Source: Aegilops tauschii subsp. strangulata
Taxonomy: Eukaryota > Streptophyta > Magnoliopsida > Poales > Poaceae
Assembly (NCBI RefSeq): GCF_002575655.3
Contig: NC_053037.3
Span: 207,304,243-207,368,242 of the forward strand
Direction of reading: 5' to 3'
Length of the DNA: 64,000 nucleotides
Part shown: in pieces, positions 36,001 to 48,589 of the stretch
How positions within the stretch are numbered: position 1 is the first letter of the stretch
Layout of the letters: each line of letters opens with the position of its first letter
Translations under genes and position numbers: made by a program
Notes under the pieces: generated by a model
Told to the model about the DNA's origin: nothing
Seen by the model: only the letters and a program-made list of their open reading frames with translations
Database searches by the model: none

Positions 36001-36774
36001 CTTGCTAGGTACATTTGTACTCACGTTTGCTTAATTTATGTATTACAGAGAGACTTCAGTATCACTAGTAGTTCCGCGTGGACTTCGACGTTTAGTTTGT
36101 TACCTCAGCTACGATCTTGGACCCTTGGGAGGGGTCACGTAGATAGTGATGCTTATTAGCCTTCTAAATTTGTAGTTGTCTGTACTCACACATGTTATGT
36201 TTCCGTTGCCTGTATGCTCTGTATGTTGGGTCATGTGACCCATGATTGCAATTCTTACTATGTATGACTCTCCAGAGCCTTCTGAATAAATACTTTGAGT
36301 CGTAGAGTTTTGTTGTGAGGCCATGTTGTATTTTCACATATCGAGCATATTGTGTGTATGATTTTGCAATGCTTGGTATGTGTGGGATCCGACAATCTAG
36401 TTGTTTATTCTTGGTAGCCTATCTTATGGGGAAATGTCTCCTAGTGCTTCCACTGAGCCATGGTAGCTTGCTACTGCTCCGGAACACATGGGATGATCGG
36501 CATGTGTCCTTCTTTGCTCCTGTGTCTGTCCCTTTCGGGAAATGTCACGCGTTGTTCCTTTAAGTCCTTGTAGCTTGCTACGACTTGGGTTCATACGTTG
36601 ATGACCGACACGTGCATTGCTAGGTCATGTATGCCTGTCCTTTTAAGTTAGTGCCACCTTGGGTTTACGACTAGTCCTGTTGGCCCGGGTTCTCCGTCAT
36701 ATGGATGCTAGCGACACTATCATATACGTGAGCCAAAAGGCGCAAACGGTCCCGGACCAGGTAATCACAGCCCT
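33052..36774 (+). repeat. LTR array unit A (full internal length)
   Basis: It starts tgtcacagccctag. It keeps the GC-rich block at 33500-34620 and the region to 35670 that the later units lack. It stops at ggaccaggtaa, about 110 bases short of the proper LTR end, and runs straight into unit B. Confidence 0.8.
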
Positions 36775-38417
36775 AGAATTTGATTGCTAATAGTTGCACA
36801 AGCATCCATGAATCATGTTTAAATTTCTTTAAGAGTTGAAATGGGGATTGTTCAAACCCTAGCACCACATAAAATCAAATAGGTTCAACCTAAAATAATC
36901 GTCAATGAACCCAAAATGCCCTTTGAAAATGTTCATGATTTTTGATAAAGGTGAAAACCTATGCCAAGAATCATGCAAATATTTTTAGGCCATTCTGGAT
37001 TTTTGAATTAACACAAAAATATTCGAATTGGAGCCATTTAAATGCTATATATATTTTAAATGGTCCAAATATTCTGAAATTAGTTGTCGGACTCTGGAAT
37101 AACTCATTTAGTGCCCATAACTATTTTCATAATTTCAAAAAAGTGATTTGGTTTGAAAACCAAATTAAAACAAATTTGCAAAATAGAAAACAAAAAACAG
37201 ACAGAAGACTTACCTGGCACTTGCCTGCAGCAGAGCCGACCCAGCTCCTATTCTGGCCCAACCCAGCACCACAGCCCCCCTGTCGTCTTCCTCCCTGGAC
37301 ATAAAATCCTGGTGTGAAGAAGTACACCCCTGTAGATTAATATGATCTATTCGAATAGCCGCGTCCGCGGATATGGACCACTTGGAATGCTTACATTGTT
37401 CATAGACAAGTGAAAGTGGATACTCTAAAATGCGCAAGATAAGCGTGAGTGCTATGGATGGCCTTCTCGTAGGGAGACGGGAGCGGATCCATAGTGGTGT
37501 ATTGATATGGTGAATATGTGGACTCATGCGCGCCACCTCAAAGGAAGTGCTCATAGTACAGGATAGCCACTAAGTCAAAGCTTGCTTGCTGCAGTTAAAC
37601 TCCACCACCCCTTTGTTGATACAGATGCATATGTAACTAGTTCTGATGTAAGTCTTGCTGGGTACATTTGTACTCACGTTTGCTTAATTTATGTATTACA
37701 GAGAGACTTCAGTATCACTAGTAGTTCCGCGTGGACTTCGACGTTTAGTTTGTTACCTCAGCTACGATCTTGGACCCTTGCGAGGGGTCATGTAGATAGT
37801 GATGCTTATCAGCCTTTTAAATTTGTAGTTGTCTGTACTCACACATGTTATGTTTCCGTTGCCTGTATGCTCTGTATGTTGGGTCATGTGACCCATGATT
37901 GCAATTCTTACTATGTATGACTCTCCGGAGCGTTCTGAATAAATACTTTGAGTCGTAGAGTTTTGTTGTGATGCCATGTTGTATTTTCACATATCGAGCA
38001 TATTGTGTGTATGATTTTGAAATGCTTGGTATGTGTGGGATCCGACAATCTAGTTGTTTATTCTTGGTAGCCTCTCTTATGGGGAAATGTCTCCTAGTGC
38101 TTCCACTGAGCCATGGTAGCTTGCTACTGCTCCGGAACACATGGGATGATCGGCATGTGTCCTTCTTTGCTCCTGTGTCTGTCCCTTTCGGGAAATGTCA
38201 CGCGTTGTTCCTTTAAGTCCTTGTAGCTTACTACGACTTGGGTTCATACGTTGATGACTGACACGTGCATTGCTGGGCCATGTATGCCTGTCCTTTTAAG
38301 TTAGTGCCACCTTGGGTTTACGACTAGTCATGTTGGCCCGGGTTCTCCGTCATATGGATTCTAGCGACACTATCATATACGTGAGCCAAAAGGCGCAAAT
38401 GGTCCCGGACCAGGTAA
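36775..38417 (+). repeat. LTR array unit B (internally deleted)
   Basis: It starts tcacagccctag without the leading tg. At about 37310, just after a cctccctggaca motif, it jumps to the equivalent of about 35662 in unit A, losing about 2 kb. The unit is 1643 bases long. Confidence 0.85.
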
Positions 38418-40069
38418 TCATAACCCTAGAATTTGATTGCTAATAGTTGCACAAGCATCCATGAATCATGTTTAAATTTCTTTAAGAGTTGAAATGGGGA
38501 TTGTTCAAACCCTAGCACCAGATAAAATCAAATAGGTTCAACCTAAAATAATCGTCAATGAACCCAAAATGCCCTTTGAAAATGTTCATGATTTTTGATA
38601 AAGGTGAAAACCTATGCCAAAAATCATGCAAATATTTTTAGGCCATTCTGGATTTTTGAATTAACACAAAAGTATTCGAATTGGAGCCATTTAAATGCTA
38701 TATATATTTTAAATGGTCCAAATATTCTGAAATTAGTTGTCGGCCTCTGGAATAACTCATTTAGTGCCCATAACTATTTTCATAATTTCAAAAAAGTGAT
38801 TTGGTTTGAAAACCAAATTAAAACAAATTTGCAAAATAGAAAACAAAAAACAGACAGAAGACTTACCTGGCACTTGCCGCAGCAGAGCCGGCCCAGCTCC
38901 TATTCTGGCCCAACCCACCAGCACAGCCCCCCTGTCGTCTTCCTCCCTGGACAAAAAATCCTGGTGTGAAGAAGTACACCCCTGTAGATTAATATGATCT
39001 ATTCGAATAGCCGCGTCCGCGGATATGGACCACTTGGAACGCTTACGTTGTTCATAGACAAGTGAAAGTGGATACTCTAAAACGCGCAAGATAAGCGTGA
39101 GTGCTATGGATGGCCTTCTCGTAGGGAGACGGGAGCGGATCCATAGTGGTGTATTGATATGGTGAATATGTGGACTCATGTGCGCCACCTCAAAGGAAGT
39201 GCGCATAGTACATGATAGCCACTAAGTCAAAGCTTGCTTGCTGCAGTTAAACTCCACCACCCCTTTGTTGATACTGATGCATATGTAACTAGTTCTGATG
39301 TAAGTCTTGCTGAGTACATTTGTACTCACGTTTGCTTAATTTATGTATTATAGAGAGACTTCAGTATCACTAGTAGTTCCGCGTGGACTTCGACGTTTAG
39401 TTTGTTACCTCAGCTACGATCTTGGACCCTTGGGAGGGGTCATGTAGATAGTGATGCTTATCAGCCTTTTAAATTTATAGTTGTCTGTACTCACACATGT
39501 TATGTTTCCGTTGCCTGTATGCTCTGTATGTTGGGTCATGTGACCCATGATTGCAATTCTTACTATGTATGACTCTCCGGAGCCTTCTGAATAAATACTT
39601 TGAGTCGTAGAGTTTTGTTGTGAGGCCATGTTGTATTTTCACATATCGAGCATATTGTGTGTATGATTTTGAAATGCTTGGTATGTGTGGGATCCGACAA
39701 TCTAGTTGTTTATTCTTGGTAGCCTCTCTTATGGGGAAATGTCTCCTAGTGCTTCCACTGAGCCATGGTAGCTTGCTACAGCTCCGGAACACATGGGATG
39801 ATCGGCATATGTCCTGCTTTGCTCCTGTGTCTGTCCCTTTCGGGAAATGTCACGCGTTGTTCCTTTAAGTCCTTGTAGCTTGCTACGACTTGGGTTCATA
39901 CGTTGATGACCGACACGTGCATTGCTGGGTCATGTATGCCTGTCCTTTTAAGTTAGTGCCACCTTGGGTTTACAACTAGTCATGTTGGCCCGGGTTCTCC
40001 GTCATATGGATGCTAGTGACACTATCATATACGTGAGCCAAAAGGCGCAAACGGTCCCGGACCAGGTAA
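38418..40069 (+). repeat. LTR array unit C (internally deleted)
   Basis: It has the same deletion junction as unit B (about 38962) and the same ggtaa/tca unit border. It is 1652 bases long. Differences from unit B are few, so the duplication is much younger than the element. Confidence 0.85.
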
Positions 40070-40969
40070 TCACAGCCCTAGAATTTGATTGCTAATAGTT
40101 GCACAAGCATCCATGAATCATGTTTAAATTTCTTTAAGAGTTGAAATGGGGATTGTTCAAACCCTAGCACCAGATAAAATCAAATAGGTTCAACCTAAAA
40201 TAATCTTCATTGAACCCAAAATGACCTTTGAAAATGTTCATGATTTTTGATAAAGGTGAAAACCTATGCCAAAAATCATGCAAATATTTTTAGGCCATTC
40301 TGGATTTTTGAATTAACACAAAAGTATTCGAATTGGAGCCATTTAAATGCTATATATATTTTAAATGGTCCAAATATTCTGAAATTAGTTGTCGGCCTCT
40401 GGAATAACTCATTTAGTGCCCATAACTATTTTCATAATTTCAAAAAAGTGATTTGGTTTGAAAACCAAATTAAAACAAATTTGCGAAATAGAAAACAAAA
40501 AACAGACAGAAGACTTACCTAGCACTTGCCTGCAGCAGAGCCGGCCCAGCTCCTATTCTGCCCAACCCACCACCACAGCCCCCCTGTCGTCTTCCTCCCT
40601 GGACAAAAAATCCTGGTGTGAAGAAGTACACCCCTGTAGATTAATATGATCTATTCGAATAGCCGCGTCCGCGGATATGGACCACTTGGAACGCTTACAT
40701 TGTTCATAGACAAGTGAAAGTGGATACTCTAAAATGCGCAAGATAAGCGTGAGTGCTATGGATGGCCTTCTCGTAGGGAGACGGGAGCGGATCCATAGTG
40801 GTGTATTGATATGGTGAATATGTGGACTCGTGTGCGCCATCTCAAAGGAAGTGCTCGTAGTACAGGATAGCCACTGAGTCAAAGCTAGCTTGCTGCAGTT
40901 AAACTCCACCACCCCTTTGTTGATACTAATGCATATGTAGCTAGTTATGATGTAAGTCTTGCTGGGTAC
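40070..40969 (+). repeat. LTR array unit D, left part
   Basis: This is a third copy of the deleted unit (junction near 40615), interrupted at 40969 by another retroelement. Confidence 0.85.
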
Positions 40970-42379
40970 TGATACGTCTCCAACATATCTATAATTTATG
41001 AAGTATTCATGCTATTATATTATCCATCTTAGATGTTTTATATGCATTGATATGCTATTTTATATAATTTTTGGGACTAACCTATTAACCTAGAGCCCAG
41101 TGCCAGTTTATGTTTTTTCCTTGTTTTTGAGTTTTACAGAAAAGGAATACCAAACGGAGTCCAATTGACGTGCCAATTTTTGTCGATTTTTTATGGACCA
41201 AAAGAATCCCCTGCAGCAAAAGAGTTGGGCCAAAAGAGTCCCGGGCTGTCCACGAGGGTGGGGGCGCGCCCACCCCCTGGGCATGGGCCCCTGCCTCGTG
41301 GACGACTCGGAGACCCCCCTGACGTGAAACCAACGCCAAAAATTCCTATAAATACAGAAACCCCTAGAAAATAACCTAGATCGGGAGTTCCGCTGCCGCA
41401 ATCCTTTGTAGCCACGAGAAATCAATCTAGGCCCTCTCTGGCACCCTGCCGGAGGGGGCCATCATCACCGGAGGCCATGGAGGAGGATCTCGGAGGGGCC
41501 TTCATCGCCGCGATGATCGTCTTCATCAACATCTCCATCCTCATCTATTTTACGCGGTCCACTCTCCCGCACCCCGCTGTAATCCCTACTTGAACATGGT
41601 GCTTTATGCCACATATTATGATCTAATGATGTGTTGCCATCCTATGATGTTTTGAGTAGATATCCTTTCTCTTTGGGTTGATTGATGATCTAGATTGGTA
41701 CGAGTTGTATGTTTTATTTTGGTGCTGTCCTATTGTGCCCTCTGTGTCACGCAAATGTGAGGGATTCTCGCTGTAGGGTGTTGCAATACGTTCATGATTC
41801 GCTTATAGTGGGTTGCTTGAGTGACAGAAGCATAAACCCGAGTAAGGGGGTTGTTGCGTATGGGATAAAGGGGACTTGATGCTTTAATGCTATGGTTGGG
41901 TTTTACCTTAATGATCTTTAGTAGTTGCGGATGCTTGCTAGAGTTCCAATCATAAGTGCATATGATCCAAGAAGAGAAAGTATGTTAGCTTATGCCTCTC
42001 CCTCATATGAAATTGCAATGACGACTACCGGTCTTGTTAACAATTGCCTAGGATAATTCCGCACACCGACCATCATTATTCCACACTCGATATTTATAAT
42101 ATTTAGTAATATATTCTAAATTTATGATAACATCACCTACTTTTATGTTTTAGCTCTCCTATATCATGCGAAGTTATCCTCTTCATACCCACGACGTAGT
42201 TTTATTTCTCGTTTCTAGTTGGAAGCAAACGTTCGGTGTACGTAGAGTCGTATCAGTGGCAGATAGGACTTGAGAGAATATTGATCTTACCTTTAGCTCC
42301 TTGTGGGTTCGACACTCCATACTTATCACTTCCACCTTTGGGAATTGATACGATGATTCCCTGCACTTGGGGATTATCA
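40970..42379 (+). repeat. 5-prime LTR of the non-autonomous element
   Basis: A TATA box (tataaata near 41347) precedes a leader with tacagaaaccc. The copy is highly similar to 46327-47739. Confidence 0.88.
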
Positions 42380-42389
42380 AGCTCTTTTC

Positions 42390-42407
42390 TGGCGCTGTTG
42401 CCGAGGA
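42390..42407 (+). other. Primer binding site, tRNA-Asp type
   Basis: The sequence tggcgctgttgccgagga differs at a few positions from the usual grass primer site of this class and starts about ten bases after the LTR. Confidence 0.7.
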
Positions 42408-45400
42408 GCAATAGCGTGGGGTTGATATTCTCGTGTGTGCTTGTTTGCTTTCTTCACTAAGTAGATTTTGTTTTTGTTTAGTTGTGGGTGAAACATACAA
42501 AAAAAATTTAAAGAATGAAAATACAATTTTTTTTACCTGCCTCTCATGCCTAAAAAGTTTTTCAAAAAGAGAAGTGATTGGAAAGTTATGCATTGAAGAA
42601 GTGAAGGTCGACCTTGAGCACTTGTGTTCATGCTCATGGAAACAATGTAGAATTTTTCATGGAAGTTTCTCTGTAAATAGTTATCCCCTTGTATATATTC
42701 ATTTTATTATAAAAATAATGTGCCAAGCTTTGGTTTTAGGATGATTAGATTGCTTGTTTACTATAACATAAACTTTGGCTGTAGCGCGTGATTTTACATT
42801 TTTACTGGAAGGTAAAATGGATCTGAAATTTTTTGCACGTTACTTCTGTACAAAATTTTCAAATTTTCGAATTTGTTTCATAATTTTTGGAGTTACAGAA
42901 GTTTACTAAACTTCCAGATTACTACAGACTGTCCTGTTTTTGACAGATTCTGTTTTTGTGTGTTGTTTGCTTATTTTGATGAATCTATGGCTAGTATCGG
43001 GGGGTATGAACCATAGAGAAGTTGGAATACAGTAGGTTTAACACCAATATAAATAAAGAATTAGTTCATTACAGTACCTAAAGGTAGTGATTTGCTTTAG
43101 TATACTAACGGAACTCGCAAAGTTTTTGTTAAGTTTTTGTGGATGAAGTGTTCGAAGAACGAGGAGTTACCGATGTGAGAAGAATAAAGAGAGACAAGAG
43201 TTCAATCTTGGGGATGCCCAAGGCACCCCAAGTAAATATTCCAAGTATACTCAAGCATCTAAGCTTGGGGATGCCCCGGTTGGCATCCCATCTTTCTTCT
43301 TCAACAATTATCGGTATACCTCAGTTTTTGTTTTGTTCACATGATTTGTGTCCTTTGTGTTTTTTTCTTTAAGAACCATGCTAGTATGAGATGCCCCTTC
43401 ATCGATTTATATAATGATTCATGTGCTTCACTTATATCTTTTGAGTATGACCTTATAGAATGCTCTTTGTGCTTCACTTCAATCTTTTGAGTATGGTTTT
43501 ATAGAATGCTTCGTGTGCTTCACTTATATATTTTGAGCTTGGATATTGGTTAGTCAATATTAATTATAGAATGCTCCATGAACTTCACTTATATCTTTTG
43601 GAGTATGAATAATACTATCATCTAAAGCGGGTTTGGAAGAGTGTCAACATTAGAAATTAGTGATCCCACTATTCCGAATGAGAAGAATTTTCCTTATTTG
43701 GAGAGTAGAAAAATTTCTATGCTTGTAGATCATGAAAAGAATGCTTTATGTGATGGTTATATTGTTGAATTCGTTCATGATGCTACTGAAAATTATTATG
43801 AGGAGGAATATATGCTTGTAGGAGTAGCAATAATACCAAGTTTCCTCTCTATGTGCTTAAAGTTTTGAAGTTATACTTGTTTTGCCTTCCTATGCTAGTT
43901 GATTTTTGTTCCTATAAATTGTGTGTTCACAAAATCCATAGGCATAGGAAGTGGGCTAGATTAAAATGTGCTAGTCATATTCTTCATGATCCTCTTTTTA
44001 TGTCCCAATTCTTATCTTGTATGTGAGCATCATTGAAATCATCATGCCTAGTTAAAAGGCATTAAAGAAAAGCGCTTGTTGGGAGACAACCCAATATTTA
44101 ACCTTACTGTTTTTGTGTGTTTGCATGATTAATCTACTGTAGTAATCATGTTTTATAGGTTTTGTTTCAATAACGTGCCAAGTAAGACCTTTGGGAAGAC
44201 TTGGGTGAAAGTTAATGTGATCTTGCTGTAAAAAACAGAAACTTTGCACTCACGAGAATAGATGTCATTTTTAACAGAAGAGTGATTTTGAGTTGATTCT
44301 TTTTTAAGAAGATTAATAGACAAATTCCTCACGTCCACCAATTTATTTCATAATTTTTGGAGTATCAGAAGTATGTTTTATGTTCAGATCATTACAGACT
44401 GTTCTGTTTCTGATAGATTCTGTTTTCATTGCATAGTTTGCTTGTTTTCTAGTTTCTATGGCTTATATTTCTCAATATAAATTGTAGAAATGGTATGGTA
44501 CAGTAGGCATTGTGTGAGAACAATTATGAACCTTGTCTTTTACAGTACCAAAGTTAATGGTTTACTCTTTATCATACTAACATATCTCACGAAGTTCCGT
44601 TAAGTTTTGGGTGACTGAAGTTTTCACGCTTTGGGTGGGATAGTGATATGAGGAGAATAAGGAGTGGAAAGACCCTAAGCTTGGGGATGCCCAAGGCACC
44701 CCAAGTTAATATTCAAGGAAGACTCAAGCGCCTAAGCTTGGGGATGCCCCGGAAGGCATCCCCTCTTTCGTCTTCAAAACTATCGGTATACCTTACTCGG
44801 AGCTATATTTTTATTCGTCACATGATATGTGTTTTGCTTGGAGCATATTTTCAATTTTAGTTGCTGTTTGAATAAAATCATTGGATCTGAATTATTGAAT
44901 GAAAAAGAATCCTCCCATGGATAGTTAATTATTTGACTACTCAGAGTTCTTCACTTGTATATTTTTGGAGTAGTTTGTCATTTACTCACGTGCTTCACGT
45001 ATATCCTATGAGTAAATGGTTGGATGAATTGAATATCATAAATCTGAATTTATATATGTTTCATATGCTTATAACACGGGGAGTAATGACTTCACACATA
45101 ATAAGTATAGGTAGTAAACTTATTGAAGGTTAGCAAACTCAGAATTGGTCACTTTAACAATTCATGAAAGAATATTGAAGGAAGAGAGATTTCACATATA
45201 AATATACTATCTTGGACATCTTGTAATTGTGAGCACTCATTAAAATATGACATGCTAAAAGGTTGATGTTGGACAAGGAAGACAACGTAATGGTTTATGT
45301 TTTCTTATATCCGAGATAAAATATATTGTCATGGATCATCCAACGTGCTGAGCTTGCCTTTCCCCCTTATGCTAGCCAAATTCTTTGCACCAAGTAGAGA

Positions 45401-46326
45401 TACTACTTGTGCTTCCAAATATCCCTTAAACTAGTTTTGCCATGAGAGGCCACCATACCTACCTATGGATTGAGTAAGATCCTTCAAGTAAGTTGTCATC
45501 AGTGCATGCAATAAAAATTGCTCTCTAAATATGTATGATCTATTAGCGCGAAGAAAATAAGCATTATACGAACTTGTGATAGGGAAGAAATAAAAGCGAC
45601 AGACTGCATAATAAAGGTCTCTATCACAAGAGGCAATATAAAGTGATGTTCTTTTGCATTAAGATTTTGTGCATCCAACCTTAAAAGCACATGACAACCT
45701 CTGCTTCCCACTGCGAAGGGCCTATCTTTTACTTTTATCTTCTACCTTATGCAAGAGTCATGGTGATCTTCACCTTTTCTTTGTACATTTTATCCTTTGG
45801 CAAGCACATTGTGTTGGAAAGATCCTGATATATATCCAATTGGATGTAAGTTATCATGAACTATTATCGTTGACATTACCCTTGAGGTAAAAGGTTGGGA
45901 GGCGAATCTATAAGTCCCTATCTTTCTCTGTGTCTGATTAAAAACTTTGAACCCATAAATATCACGTGAGTGTTAGCAATTGCGAAAGATTAAATGATAG
46001 TTGAGTATGTGGAGTTTGCTAAATCAAAGCTCTCACATAGACCCTTCCTGAAAATAAGATGAATTGCAATTGTTTGATGACTAAGAGCACCGTTTGTTAG
46101 TTTTCAAGAAAGTTTATGATCTATACTTTAACATGTGAATAGCTTGTTACTTGATCATGAAAAGTTTTGTGAGATGAGCTACTGTTATGACATATAATGA
46201 TGCTAGAAAAGGTGATTGAAATTATCATTGATCAAACTTGTGCACCTGCTAGCATTCACACTTCATAAATTATTTCTTTTATCATTTACCTACTCGAGGA
46301 CGAGCAGGAATTAAGCTTGGGCATGC
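42408..46326 (+). other. Non-coding interior with an internal duplication
   Basis: Two diverged copies of a segment of about 450 bases lie at about 42880-43325 and 44340-44800. Both carry ttcataatttttggagt, the ttacagact...gatagattctgtt type block, and a pair of ggggatgcccaaggcacccc / ggggatgccccgg blocks. A 75-codon open frame at 43641-43868 includes ENYYEEEYMLVG; it recalls a fragment I associate with grass elements of this kind, but no domain is evident. Just before the 3-prime LTR, gaggacgagcaggaatt is the likely polypurine region. Confidence 0.55.
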
Positions 46327-47739
46327 TGATACGTCTCCAACGTATCTATAATTTATGAAGTATTCATGCTATTATATTATCCATCTTAGATGTTTTATAT
46401 GCATTTATACGCTATTTGGGACTAACCTATTAACCTAGAGCCCAGTGCCAGTTTCTGTTTTTTTCCTTGTTTTTGAGTTTTACAGAAAAGGAATACCAAA
46501 CGGAGTCCAATTGACGTGCCAATTTTTGTTGATCTTTTATGGACCAAAAGAAGCCCCTGGAGCAAAAGAGTTGGGCCAGAAGAGTCCCGGGCTGTCCACG
46601 AGGGTGGGGGGCACGCCCACCCCCCTGGGCATGGGCCCCTGCCTCGTGGATGACCCGGAGACACCCCTGACGTGAAACCAACGCCAAAAATTCCTATAAA
46701 TACAGAAACCCCCAGAAAATAACCTAGATCGGGAGTTCCGCCGCCGCAAGCCTCTGTAGCCACGAGAAATCAATCTAGGCCCTCTCTGGCACCTTGCCGG
46801 AGGGGGCCATCATCACCGGAGGCCATGGAGGAGGATCCCGGAGGGGCCATCATCGCCGCGGTGATCGTCTTCATCAACATCACCATCATCATCACCATCC
46901 TCATCTATTTTACGCGGTCCACTCTCCCGCACCCCGCTGTAATCCCTACTTGAACATGGTGCTTTATGCCACATATTATGATCTAATGATGTGTTGCCAT
47001 CCTATGATGTTTTGAGTAGATATCCTTTGTCTTTGGGTTGATTGATTATCTAGATTGGTACGAGTTGTATGTTTTATTTTGGTGCTATCATATTGTGCCC
47101 TCCGTGTCGCGCAAGCATGAGGGATTCTCGCTGTAGGGTGTTGCAATACGTTCATGATTCACTTATAGTGGGTTGCTTGAGTGACAGAAGCATAAACCCG
47201 AGTAAGGGGGTTGTTGCGTATGGGATAAAGGGGACTTGATGCTTTAATGCTATGGTTGGGTTTTACCTTAATGATCTTTAGTAGTTGCGGATGCTTGCTA
47301 GAGTTCCAATCATAAGTGCATATGATCCAATAAGAGAAAGTATGTTAGCTTGTGCCTCTCCCTCATATGAAATTGCAATGACGACTACCGGTCTTGTTAA
47401 CAATTGCCTAGGATAACTCCGCACACCGACCATCATTATTCCACACTCGCTATTTATAATATTTAGTAATATGTTCTAACTTTATGATAACAGCACCTAC
47501 TTTTATGTTTTAGCTCTCCGATATCATGCGAAGTTATCCTCTTCATACCCACAACGTAGTTTTATTTCTCGTTTCTAGTTGGAAGCAAACGTTCGGTGTA
47601 CGTAGAGTCGTATCAGTGGCAGATAGGACTTGAGAGAATATTGATCTTACCTTTAGCTCCTTGTGGGTTTGACACTCCATACTTATCACTTCCACCTTTG
47701 GGAATTGCTATGATGATTCCCTGCACTTGGGGATTATCA
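46327..47739 (+). repeat. 3-prime LTR of the non-autonomous element
   Basis: It starts tgatacgtctccaac. It carries a catcaccatcatcatcacc microsatellite near 46880 that is shorter in the 5-prime LTR, where the corresponding site reads catcaacatctccatcctc. Confidence 0.88.
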
Positions 47740-48589
47740 GGTATATTTATACTCATGTTTGCTTAATTTATGTTTTGTAGAGAGACTTCAGTCTCACTAG
47801 TTGTTCCGCGTGGACTTCGCCGTTTAGCTTGTTACCTCAGCTACGATCTTGTACCCTTGGGAGGGGTCATGTAGATAGTCAGGCTTCTCAGCCTTTTTCA
47901 TTTGTAGTTGTCTGTACTCAGACATATTATGTTTCCGTTGCCTGTATGCTCTGTATGTTGGGTCATGTGACCCATGATTGTAATTCTTAATATGTATGAC
48001 TCTTCCGAGCCTTCTGAATAAATACTTTGAGTCATAGAGTTTTGTTGTGATGCTATGTTGTATTTGGACATATCGAGCATATTGTGTGTATGATTTTGAA
48101 ATGCTTGGTATGTGTGGGATCCGACAATCTAGTTGTTTATTCTTGGTAGCCTCTCTTATGGGGAAATGTCTCCTAGTGCTTCCACTGAGCCATGGTAGCT
48201 TGCTACTGCTCCGGAACACATGGGATGATCGGCATGTGTCCTTCTTTGCTCTTGTGTCTGTCCCTTTCGGGAAATGTCACGCGTTGTTCCTTTAAGTCCT
48301 TGTAGCTTGCTACGACTTGGGTTCATACGTTGATGACCGACACGTGCATTGCTGGGTCATGTATGCCTGTCCTTGTAAGTTAGTGCCACCTTGGGTTTAG
48401 GACTAGTCATGTTGGCCCGGGTTCTCTGTCATATGGATGCTAGCAACACTATCATATACGTGAGTCAAAAGGCGCAAGCGGTCCAGGGCCAGGTAAGGTG
48501 GTACCCATGGGGATACCATGCATGAGGCCGCAAAGTGATATGATGTGTTACATGCTCGATCAGTGTGACTTAGGATCGGTGTCCTGACA
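47740..48589 (+). repeat. LTR array unit D, right part with true LTR end
   Basis: It resumes unit D after the insertion (first five bases are the target duplication). Unlike units A to C it continues past ggccaggtaa through the last 100 or so bases to gtcctgaca, the authentic LTR end also seen at 29259. Confidence 0.85.

Larger units (their letters stand above)
40970..47739 (+). mobile_element. Non-autonomous LTR retrotransposon, 6.8 kb
   Basis: LTRs of 1410 and 1413 bases start tgatacgtctccaac and end ggggattatca. The target duplication is ggtac on the left (40965-40969) and ggtat on the right (47740-47744), one change. A primer site tggcgctgttgccgagga (42390-42407) fits the aspartate-tRNA type used by Athila-like grass elements. 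The 3.9-kb interior has no gag or pol and must rely on proteins of another element. I do not name the family. Confidence 0.85.
25124..48589 (+). mobile_element. Old chromovirus-like element with expanded 3-prime LTR array
   Basis: A 4.1-kb LTR (25124-29259) is followed by a perfect tRNA-Met primer site, a 3.8-kb decayed interior, a polypurine tract and a second LTR (33052). The second LTR lacks its last 110 or so bases and runs into three shorter tandem units; the final unit regains the proper LTR end (tcctgaca, 48589). A separate element (40970-47739) sits inside the last unit. The element inserted into the antisense gene at 25035. No matching target duplication is visible at the right end, where an inverted LTR piece follows. 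Confidence 0.75.

Noticed and set aside
36315..36563. An 82-codon frame repeated in every LTR unit (also 28718, 37968, 39620, 48047)
   Set aside because: It is conserved only because the LTR itself is repeated. It resembles no family and has no codon-level signs of selection that I can see.
36775..48589. Regularly spaced repeats considered as a CRISPR-like or satellite array
   Set aside because: The units are 1.6-kb LTR copies with LTR-type ends, not short repeats with spacers.
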